Source: Campylobacteraceae bacterium
GTDB lineage: Bacteria; Campylobacterota; Campylobacteria; Campylobacterales; Sulfurovaceae
Reading direction: 5' to 3'
Assembly (NCBI GenBank): GCA_027083075.1
Contig: JALWQQ010000054.1
Coordinates: forward strand, 1-7,725
DNA: 7,725 nt
Positions 1-4,587 of the stretch are shown piece after piece (position 1 is the stretch's first letter; each line of letters begins with the position of its first letter). Under the pieces are notes generated by a model. That model saw only the letters and a list, made by a program, of their open reading frames with translations. It was not told the origin of the DNA and ran no database searches. The position numbers were made by a program, and so were the translations under genes.

Positions 1-105
1 GAGGTGATCGCGATGAGCGGACTCAAGCCCCTCTTGCAGCGTGAGATTTTTCTCTATAGTGACGAAGAGGCGGATAAACTGCTTTTGCTTTTGCAGAAGG
101 GTTGA
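1..105 (+). CDS. C-terminal end of an unidentified protein
   Basis: An open frame enters from the left edge and stops at TGA 103–105, leaving the last 34 residues. The visible part includes VIAMSGLKPLL, then REIFLYSDEEADKLL, and ends LLLLLQKG. I do not recognise the protein. The pattern of a hydrophobic strand, 'SGLKPLL' and then a 'sDEEAdklL' helix faintly resembles the C-terminal end of STAS (anti-sigma-factor-antagonist-like) domains, but that is a weak guess from 34 residues. It runs convergent to rpsR, and the hairpin at 194–208 lies about 90 bases past its stop. The reading frame is supported by an unbroken frame from base 1, codon use like that of the neighbours, and the lack of any other gene there. 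The identity is open. Confidence 0.6.
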   Translation, partial: EVIAMSGLKPLLQREIFLYSDEEADKLLLLLQKG

Positions 106-193
106 ATTCTCAGTATCTGTACGACATCATTAGTGTTAAAACAAATAGCTTAGAAGAGCAGTAAAAATGTTGGTAGAAGTTTTTATGTGTTAT

Positions 194-208
194 GCCGCCG
201 AAGGCGGC
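194..208 (-). terminator. GC-rich hairpin after rpsR, likely terminator (possibly bidirectional)
   Basis: GCCGCC (194–199) and GGCGGC (203–208) form a perfect 6-bp stem with a 3-base loop. It begins six bases past the rpsR stop codon. On the minus strand it is followed by an A-rich stretch rather than a good T-run, so as an rpsR terminator it is imperfect. On the plus strand it is followed by GTGTTTTAC, so it may also stop transcription of the convergent gene ending at 105. The position between two converging genes supports a shared terminator. Confidence 0.6.
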
Positions 209-213
209 GTGTT

Positions 214-477
214 TTACTTGATGAGTTCGAAGGGGTTTTCGATCACGCGTTTTCGATCGACGATGTAGGGTACAAGTGCCACTTGGCGTGCACGCTTGAT
301 CGCCTCGGTAACCATATCTTGGTGCTTTTTGCAGTTGCCTGTCAAGCGTCTCGGCATGATTTTGTAGCGCTCACTGAGACTAAATCTGATCGCATCGAGA
401 TCTTTGTAGTCGATGAACTCTACTTTTTGCTCGCAGTATCTGCAATATCTCTTTTTAAACTTTCTTCTTTCTGCCAT
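214..477 (-). CDS. rpsR: 30S ribosomal protein bS18
   Basis: This 87-residue protein is full length for bS18 and shows the conserved core [21 protein letters not shown] (about residues 24–44) and TGNCKKHQ. bS18 sits on the platform of the small ribosomal subunit and binds 16S rRNA as a complex with bS6, encoded two genes upstream. The sequence carries C12-x2-C15 and C49-x2-H52, the arrangement of the zinc-binding 'C+' form of bS18; many bacteria have lost these residues. The start is supported by an AAAAGGAAA ribosome-binding site 5' of ATG 475–477. It is the last gene of the rpsF–ssb–rpsR operon, separated from ssb by 83 bases that contain a terminator-like hairpin and a copy of the leader element also found before rpsF. 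Its levels may therefore be set separately from ssb. Confidence 0.97.
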   Translation of the reverse strand: MAERRKFKKRYCRYCEQKVEFIDYKDLDAIRFSLSERYKIMPRRLTGNCKKHQDMVTEAIKRARQVALVPYIVDRKRVIENPFELIK

Positions 478-483
478 CTTGTT

Positions 484-511
484 TTTCCTTTTGGGTTGTA
501 GCCCGCACTCG
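484..511 (-). promoter_or_regulatory. Leader element before rpsR, copy 2 of the rpsF/rpsR repeat
   Basis: Read on the minus strand, this stretch contains GAGTG, CGGGCTA and CCAAAAGGAAA, matching the element before rpsF (1478–1507) at about 25 of 28 aligned positions, with a 2-base gap. It includes the rpsR ribosome-binding site. GGG (502–504) can pair with CCC just before the ribosome-binding site (493–495), or with CCC (517–519) in the loop of the CTCG/CGAG hairpin (508–511 with 520–523). The two pairings exclude each other. The role as a regulatory site is inferred. Confidence 0.5.
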
Positions 512-534
512 TTTGAGGGCGAGCAAAGAAAAGA

Positions 535-550
535 GCGCCTTTGGCGGCGC
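535..550 (-). terminator. Intercistronic hairpin between ssb and rpsR, possible attenuator
   Basis: On the minus strand GCGCC and GGCGC form a 5-bp stem with a 6-base loop, followed at once by TCTTTTCTTTG. It lies about 10 bases after the ssb stop and upstream of rpsR. The stem plus pyrimidine-rich, T-rich tail looks like an intrinsic terminator. Because rpsR lies downstream in the same operon with no obvious promoter of its own, partial termination or mRNA-end protection for ssb is more likely than full termination. Confidence 0.45.
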
Positions 551-560
551 CCACCTCGGG

Positions 561-1052
561 TTAGAACGGGATCTCGTCTTCGTCGATATCGATTTCGGGA
601 ATCTCCGGCGCGCTTTGTTGTGGCGCACTTGTCGTATCGGGCGCGCTTTGGGGCGCCTCGTAAGCGTTTTGTTGCGGCGCTGTCTCATAGCCCGGTGTTT
701 GCGGTGCTACGGCTGCCGCATCATCGCGTGAACCAAGCATCTGGAGATTTTCCACCGTTACGCTGTGGCGGCTACGCTTGGTGCCGTCGCTTGCCGTCCA
801 CTGCTCTAAGGTCAATCTACCGTCTACCAAGACATTGCGACCCTTGCGCAGGTACTGGTGAGCGATCTCTGCGGTTCTACCGAAAAGCGTCAGATCGATA
901 AACATCACCTCGTCTTTTTGTTCGCCGGTTGCAGTTTTATAGCGACGGTTGACCGCGATGCCGGTGTTGCCGACTGCGGTGCCGCTCGGGGTGTATCGTA
1001 TCTCGACGTCTCTGGTAAGGTTGCCCTCTAAGATCACTTTATTGTATGCCAT
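561..1052 (-). CDS. ssb: Single-stranded DNA-binding protein
   Basis: This 163-residue protein coats single-stranded DNA in replication, recombination and repair and recruits partner enzymes. Residues 1–107 form the OB fold, with [20 protein letters not shown] at the start and hallmark stretches [15 protein letters not shown] (57–71) and [10 protein letters not shown] (76–85). Residues 108–150 are a flexible linker rich in Ala, Pro and Gln. The last residues, DIDEDEIPF, are the acidic tip that binds polymerase, helicase and repair partners. The start has an AAGGAG ribosome-binding site at normal spacing. It lies 28 bases after rpsF, in the widespread rpsF–ssb–rpsR order. Length and domain layout are those of an ordinary essential bacterial SSB. 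No second ssb copy is seen in the window. Confidence 0.97.
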   Translation of the reverse strand: MAYNKVILEGNLTRDVEIRYTPSGTAVGNTGIAVNRRYKTATGEQKDEVMFIDLTLFGRTAEIAHQYLRKGRNVLVDGRLTLEQWTASDGTKRSRHSVTVENLQMLGSRDDAAAVAPQTPGYETAPQQNAYEAPQSAPDTTSAPQQSAPEIPEIDIDEDEIPF

Positions 1053-1080
1053 CGGTCGCTCCTTGGCGTGTTTGCGCAGC

Positions 1081-1473
1081 TTACGCTTCGGCGCTCTCTT
1101 CGTTTGCAGGCGCCTCTTCGCTTGTCGCTTCGGGCGCTTTCTTTGCGGCGGCTATCTGCTTCTCGAACTGCGCAAGTTCACGTTTGTTGCTATATTTTAC
1201 AGTCATAAACTTAATGACATTCTCGTCATATTTGAGATTTCTCTCAAGTTCGGCGATAGCGCTACCCGGTGCATTGTAGTAAAAGACCGTGTAGTAACCG
1301 CGCTCATGTTTTTGAACGGGATACGCAAGTCTTCTCATGCCCATCGTCAACTCTGCACGAAGCTCTGCGTCGACTTTTGCAAGCACCTCTTTAACCTTCT
1401 CAACGGTTGCGTTGATCTCCTCTTCGGTAAGCGTAGGTTTTACGATGAAGAGTGTTTCGTAAGCGTTTTTCAT
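1081..1473 (-). CDS. rpsF: 30S ribosomal protein bS6
   Basis: This 130-residue protein begins MKNAYETLFIVKPTLTEEE, with MRRLAYPVQKHERGYYTVFY near residues 46–65, both typical of bS6. The ferredoxin-like fold fills about the first 98 residues. The last 20 or so form a low-complexity Ala/Glu tail (KKAPEATSEE and onward). bS6 pairs with bS18 on the 30S platform. In many bacteria the bS6:bS18 complex binds a structured site in the rpsF mRNA leader and represses its own operon. Here rpsF has a leader of about 129 bases with strong hairpins and its own promoter candidate. ATG 1471–1473 follows AAAAGGAAA, a good ribosome-binding site. It is first in the rpsF–ssb–rpsR operon, downstream of holA on the same strand. 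Confidence 0.97.
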   Translation of the reverse strand: MKNAYETLFIVKPTLTEEEINATVEKVKEVLAKVDAELRAELTMGMRRLAYPVQKHERGYYTVFYYNAPGSAIAELERNLKYDENVIKFMTVKYSNKRELAQFEKQIAAAKKAPEATSEEAPANEESAEA

Positions 1474-1477
1474 ACTC

Positions 1478-1507
1478 TTTCCTTTTGGCTTTTAGCCCGT
1501 TCACTCT
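1478..1507 (-). promoter_or_regulatory. Leader element before rpsF, copy 1 of the rpsF/rpsR repeat
   Basis: On the minus strand this holds GAGTG, CGGGCTA and CCAAAAGGAAA, nearly the same as the stretch before rpsR (484–511). It includes the rpsF ribosome-binding site. GGCT/AGCC can form a small hairpin just upstream of the ribosome-binding site, while GGGC can instead pair with the GCCC loop of the neighbouring 7-bp hairpin (1504–1522). Such exclusive pairings next to a ribosome-binding site suggest translational control, probably by bS6:bS18. This function is inferred. Confidence 0.5.
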
Positions 1508-1522
1508 CTTGGGGCAAGAGAG
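1504..1522 (-). promoter_or_regulatory. 7-bp hairpin in the rpsF leader
   Basis: On the minus strand CTCTCTT and AAGAGAG form a perfect 7-bp stem with loop GCCCC. GCCC in the loop is complementary to GGGC at 1495–1498, five bases past the stem, so an H-type pseudoknot or an alternative fold is possible. No T-run follows, so it is not a terminator. It is a candidate part of the bS6:bS18 autoregulatory site. Confidence 0.45.
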
Positions 1523-1544
1523 CTTGCGAGCAGGAATCTGACTC

Positions 1545-1574
1545 TGCCGCTTTGAGAAAACTCTCATTGCGGCA
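1545..1574 (-). promoter_or_regulatory. Long symmetric hairpin in the rpsF leader
   Basis: TGCCGC (1545–1550) pairs with GCGGCA (1569–1574), and inside it TGAGA (1553–1557) pairs with TCTCA (1562–1566) around a 4-base loop, with a symmetric two-base internal loop between the stems. That gives 11 base pairs over 30 bases. No T-run follows on the minus strand, so a simple terminator is unlikely. It lies between the promoter candidate and the second hairpin, so it would be the first structure in the rpsF transcript. Confidence 0.5.
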
Positions 1575-1584
1575 AGGAAGCGAG

Positions 1585-1590
1585 ATAATA
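1585..1590 (-). promoter_or_regulatory. Candidate -10 box of an rpsF promoter
   Basis: TATTAT on the minus strand is preceded by the T-rich GATTTTTCGA, directly after the holA stop codon. Campylobacterota housekeeping promoters typically have a TATAAT-like -10 and a T-rich upstream region with no clear -35, as here. It would start the transcript near 1578, just upstream of the leader hairpins. Read-through from holA is also possible. Confidence 0.45.
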
Positions 1591-1602
1591 TCGAAAAATC
1601 GC

Positions 1603-2580
1603 TTAGAGAAAGGATTGGATCTTGATGAGTAGTCCGTAGAGCAGCACCTCTTTTTGTTCGCCGCTGCTTTGCTTGAGTCTCTCTTCGCCTTCGAGGATCG
1701 ATTCGCAGATCTTGAGTAGAGTTGCAGAGTTGATGCGCGCGGCAAGGCGCGCCTTTTGCTCTTCGATGCGTTTGGGGAGTCTGTAGCCCAAAATCTCGGC
1801 GGAGTCGATACGCCCGTGCAGCTTGATATAGGCGTTGAAAAGAAAGATCTGTTCGACAAAGTATTCGATGGCGCGCAGTACGGCAAACTCGTCTTCTCCC
1901 ATCTCAAGAAGCTTCGAGAGCGTTTGGGTGACAGGGCGCTTTTCAAAGAGTTCCATCAGAAGTGTTTCGGTAGCGGGTGCACTAAGCGAATAGACGCTGG
2001 CATCGATATCTTTGTTGCTAACGGGGCGATCGAAAACGGCAAGTTTTTCAAGCTCTTTTTTTGCTAAGGCGAGATTGTTTTGCAAGGAGTGTAGCAGGTG
2101 TTGCAAGCTATAACCGTCTATCGTCAACCCTAAACGCTCGGCTTCGGTATGCAGGAGTGCCGTAGCCTCTCGGATATCCGGCTCGAAGAAGCGTACCCAG
2201 ACCCCGCCCTTTTTTTCGCTAAAGGCGGCTTGTAGGCTCTTGGCATCCTTTGCATTGCCATAGTAGAGGTAAAGTAGGTAACTATCCTCTTTTTTGGCAC
2301 AGAGTGTAACGAGTGCTTCGAGCTCTTTTTTGGGGATCTTCTTGTCATGTTTGAGGATGAGCAGATTGGTGCCGCCAAAGAGCGAACTTTGAGAGAGATA
2401 CGCCTTTGCCGCATCGAAATCGTACTCGTCAAAATAGTAAACCTGCGCACTCTCTTTGGCTTGCAGACGCTCTGTGATCAGCTCGGTATAGTGCTGCAGA
2501 AGATAGTCGTTTTCGCCATAAAGCAAGATCGCTTTGGGGGTGCCCTGTTGCAACCTCGCATCAAATTCGCGTTTATACAT
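1603..2580 (-). CDS. holA: DNA polymerase III, delta subunit
   Basis: This 325-residue protein is the clamp-loader delta subunit, which opens the beta sliding clamp during replication. It is about the family's usual length. The N-terminal part has the delta-type start AILLYGENDYLLQHY (17–31) and SQSSLFGGTNLLILK (63–77); by comparison with E. coli delta, L67-F68 is the likely clamp-binding pair. A lysine-rich stretch (HDKKIPKKELEAL) and a helical middle domain follow, and the C-terminal collar domain runs from about 205 (TLLMELFEKRPV) to the end. Position next to rnr and rpsF matches the H. pylori order. Its ATG overlaps the methyltransferase stop by one base (TGATG), and its AAGGAG ribosome-binding site lies inside the methyltransferase's last codons. 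Translation of this essential gene is therefore probably coupled to an accessory gene. Confidence 0.9.
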   Translation of the reverse strand: MYKREFDARLQQGTPKAILLYGENDYLLQHYTELITERLQAKESAQVYYFDEYDFDAAKAYLSQSSLFGGTNLLILKHDKKIPKKELEALVTLCAKKEDSYLLYLYYGNAKDAKSLQAAFSEKKGGVWVRFFEPDIREATALLHTEAERLGLTIDGYSLQHLLHSLQNNLALAKKELEKLAVFDRPVSNKDIDASVYSLSAPATETLLMELFEKRPVTQTLSKLLEMGEDEFAVLRAIEYFVEQIFLFNAYIKLHGRIDSAEILGYRLPKRIEEQKARLAARINSATLLKICESILEGEERLKQSSGEQKEVLLYGLLIKIQSFL

Positions 2581-3653
2581 CAGCTCACTCCTTCGGAGCT
2601 ACGCAAATGGCGAATAGCGTCAGTCTGCGTGCCTCTGTGATTTTTGATCGTCAACGCATCGTCGATACCGATCTTTCGTAGATCCTCTTTAATCTTTTTT
2701 GCAAGCACATATGCCAGTTTCGGCGGTACGGCGTTTCCAACCATTTTGTAACCCGCCATGACATTGGTATAGTAAAAGATATGTGTATCCGGAAAAGATT
2801 GAATGCGTGCACACTCCCGTACACTAAGTCTACGATAAAGGTGCTCTTTTGAGGGGACGAATATGCGCTTGTTTTGTTCGACAAATAGCATTTTGGGTGC
2901 TTGTGGATGGATGGGGGCGTGTCTTCCGCCCGCTTGTATGGTAAAGGAGGGCTCGTCCCAACTGCGCACACGATTGCGTGACATATATATCGTCGAGAAG
3001 GAACCGATCGCATATTCATGATTCGGGATTTTGCAGCATACCGCATTGGTATGGTTTTTTTCTCTTGCAGGCACGGCGCTCTCTTTAAGATCCCAGATCA
3101 CATCGCGAAGATATTGCTTCCGTTCGATCGGTTCCGGAAAGACAAAGCGTAGACGAAGGTCGTCTCTGTAGCCGACGAAAAAGAGACGCTTTCTATCTTG
3201 GGCAATACCATAGTCGTGTGCATTTAATAGCTTATAAGAGAGGGTGTAACCACTCTCTTTAAAGAGCTTTTTGATATTTTCCAGCGCTTCGGCATGGCGT
3301 GATGCCAGCATGCCCGCTACATTTTCGGCTAGAAAGAAGAGGGGTCTTTTGCGGCGCAATATGCGAATAAAATCGAAAAAGAGTTTGCCGCGTTCGTCTT
3401 CGATACCTCTGAGCGCTCCCGCTTCACTCCAGCTTTGGCATGGAGGTCCGCCTATGATGCCGATTGCGTCGGGAATTTCATCCGCTTCGATCTTTGTAAT
3501 GCTACGCTTATCAAGCACTACGTGCGGAAAGTTTTTTTCATAGGTCTCCCAAATCTCTTTGTCATATTCGTTTGCCCAGATTGTTTTAAAGCCCGCCTGT
3601 TCAAACCCCAAATCAAGCCCGCCGGCACCGGAGAAAAGAGAGACTATGTTCAT
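2580..3653 (-). CDS. DNA (cytosine-5) methyltransferase, HaeIII/NgoPII-like, predicted GGCC
   Basis: This 357-residue enzyme transfers a methyl group from S-adenosylmethionine to C5 of cytosine, protecting host DNA from the endonuclease encoded just upstream. All main C5 motifs are present: I ([11 protein letters not shown], 7–17), IV ([12 protein letters not shown], 68–79, catalytic Cys72), VI (ENV, 110–112), VIII (QDRKR, 152–156), IX ([16 protein letters not shown], 274–289) and X ([10 protein letters not shown], 302–311). The target-recognition region carries [20 protein letters not shown] (224–243) and HPQAPKM, which I recognise as very close to M.HaeIII and M.NgoPII; both modify GGCC. 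It overlaps the endonuclease gene by 4 bases (ATGA) and holA by one. About 27 residues after 330 extend past the end of M.HaeIII as I remember it, and may be junction-derived. The family is certain; the specificity is inferred from similarity. Confidence 0.96.
   Translation of the reverse strand: MNIVSLFSGAGGLDLGFEQAGFKTIWANEYDKEIWETYEKNFPHVVLDKRSITKIEADEIPDAIGIIGGPPCQSWSEAGALRGIEDERGKLFFDFIRILRRKRPLFFLAENVAGMLASRHAEALENIKKLFKESGYTLSYKLLNAHDYGIAQDRKRLFFVGYRDDLRLRFVFPEPIERKQYLRDVIWDLKESAVPAREKNHTNAVCCKIPNHEYAIGSFSTIYMSRNRVRSWDEPSFTIQAGGRHAPIHPQAPKMLFVEQNKRIFVPSKEHLYRRLSVRECARIQSFPDTHIFYYTNVMAGYKMVGNAVPPKLAYVLAKKIKEDLRKIGIDDALTIKNHRGTQTDAIRHLRSSEGVS
2590..2595 (-). promoter_or_regulatory. holA ribosome-binding site inside the methyltransferase gene
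   Basis: AAGGAG lies seven bases upstream of the holA ATG and within the methyltransferase codons for Ser-Glu-Gly. It fixes the holA start and allows re-initiation after the methyltransferase TGA, which overlaps the ATG by one base. Confidence 0.7.
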
Positions 3654-4495
3654 GTTTCCACCTTGTGAACAATGGATATCGCATCCAGTAAATTTGCAGG
3701 ATTATCAGGGTCTTGTATCTTTACGTCATCAACAAAGAAGCGTTCACTACTTTCTATTGCTCTTCTATCATCTTCGGGAAAAGAGAGATACTTTTCTCGT
3801 CTCATAAGGGCAAAAAGAGTAAAAGCGCCCTCTTTTTTTATTTTGTCAAGGCAGCTATAAAGTTTGCTTGGGTTTTGTATGATCCACATACCTCGTATAC
3901 GTAGGTAGGTAATTCCCAGCGGATCGACATGTTTAACACCTGCAAGTTCATTTGTTTTTGTTACGATATCCAAATCATCGATTTTTCCGATTGCTTCTTT
4001 TATTTTGATTTCCGCTTTGATGTATGTCTCTTTGTTCGCCGCATAACAATCACCGTAAACCATCCAAAGACTCAAAAGTTTTCTCTCTTTGATGTGACCG
4101 ATACAGTAGATGATATCTTTTTCTCTCCAATCTTCGCAACTTTTGCAGGCATGGTTGATTTTGGGATTGTCGCTATAAAGTTTAGCTTTCGGATGAGAGC
4201 TATTGAGCTGGAGATTTGCATTTGCCGTTTGGATTTTTTTCACTTCAATAGCATCTCCACCTCTTAGAATCATATCCGGCGGGCTGTTTTTACTACCAAG
4301 GTAGGAAAAGGTTCGGTGTAGTTTGAGATTTTTTTCTTCAGAGTTGTCCATATTAAGCGTATCTGAAAAAACACCTTTGATGTACTCTTCAAGGCTTTCT
4401 CCCATGGCGTTCATCCTGTTGTTGCCCTCGGTGATATTTTCTATATCTTTTTGGCTGTTTGCAATAGCTATGAGGGCGGTGAGAATATTTGCCAT
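3650..4495 (-). CDS. Type II restriction endonuclease, NgoPII-like, predicted GGCC
   Basis: This 281-residue protein resembles the R.NgoPII family as I remember it: [16 protein letters not shown] (25–40), [20 protein letters not shown] (64–83), ACKSCEDW (116–123) and [20 protein letters not shown] (190–209). The PD-(D/E)xK nuclease site is plain: Pro73-Asp74, then Glu84-Val85-Lys86 after nine residues. NgoPII cuts GGCC, in line with the methyltransferase next to it. It is first in the pair and shares ATGA with the methyltransferase start, so the two are made together; no separate controller gene is present. The start is supported by GAGGA 5' of ATG 4493–4495. The region is AT-rich (about 39% G+C over 3901–4200), unlike rnr. 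The gene appears intact, with no frameshift. Family assignment is fairly sure; the cut site is inferred. Confidence 0.85.
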   Translation of the reverse strand: MANILTALIAIANSQKDIENITEGNNRMNAMGESLEEYIKGVFSDTLNMDNSEEKNLKLHRTFSYLGSKNSPPDMILRGGDAIEVKKIQTANANLQLNSSHPKAKLYSDNPKINHACKSCEDWREKDIIYCIGHIKERKLLSLWMVYGDCYAANKETYIKAEIKIKEAIGKIDDLDIVTKTNELAGVKHVDPLGITYLRIRGMWIIQNPSKLYSCLDKIKKEGAFTLFALMRREKYLSFPEDDRRAIESSERFFVDDVKIQDPDNPANLLDAISIVHKVET

Positions 4496-4521
4496 GGTAT
4501 CCTCGGTTTTTTATTTTTCGT

Positions 4522-4527
4522 ATTTTA
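4522..4527 (-). promoter_or_regulatory. Candidate -10 box of the restriction-modification promoter
   Basis: TAAAAT on the minus strand lies about 27 bases upstream of the endonuclease ATG in a very AT-rich 92-base gap after rnr. No -35 box is evident, which is normal for Campylobacterota. It would give the restriction genes their own start, in addition to read-through from rnr. Confidence 0.4.
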
Positions 4528-4555
4528 CACCTATTTTTTAAAACAAGTACAAAAC

Positions 4556-4570
4556 ATGACAAAATGTCAT
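4556..4570 (-). repeat. 15-bp perfect dyad upstream of the endonuclease gene
   Basis: ATGACA and TGTCAT flank a three-base AT centre, forming a perfect inverted repeat. It lies about 30 bases upstream of the candidate -10 box and about 18 bases after the rnr stop. It could be a binding site for a dimeric regulator. A weak hairpin at the rnr mRNA end is the alternative: GTTTTG follows, but the stem is AT-rich and short. Confidence 0.4.
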
Positions 4571-4587
4571 ATCGCAGTGATCTCTTT

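Noticed and set aside
106..193. Possible small gene between the left-edge gene and rpsR
   Set aside because: Only short frames without a convincing ribosome-binding site are seen; the stretch is best read as 3' flanking sequence of two convergent genes.
413..901. 162-codon open frame on the plus strand across rpsR and ssb
   Set aside because: It lies antisense to clearly recognised bS18 and SSB genes and its product is Arg-rich with no known domain; it is a shadow of ssb codon use.
949..1632. 227-codon open frame on the plus strand over rpsF and its leader
   Set aside because: Antisense to rpsF with no recognisable protein features and no good ribosome-binding site; the leader structures explain the open stretch better.
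1470..1946. 158-codon minus-strand frame overlapping holA
   Set aside because: It is another frame of holA, Ser/Arg-rich and low in complexity, while holA itself is well supported to its stop at 1603.
3899..3910. Short GTAGGTAGGT repeat inside the endonuclease gene
   Set aside because: Only two and a half units in a coding region; too short to call slippage or phase variation.
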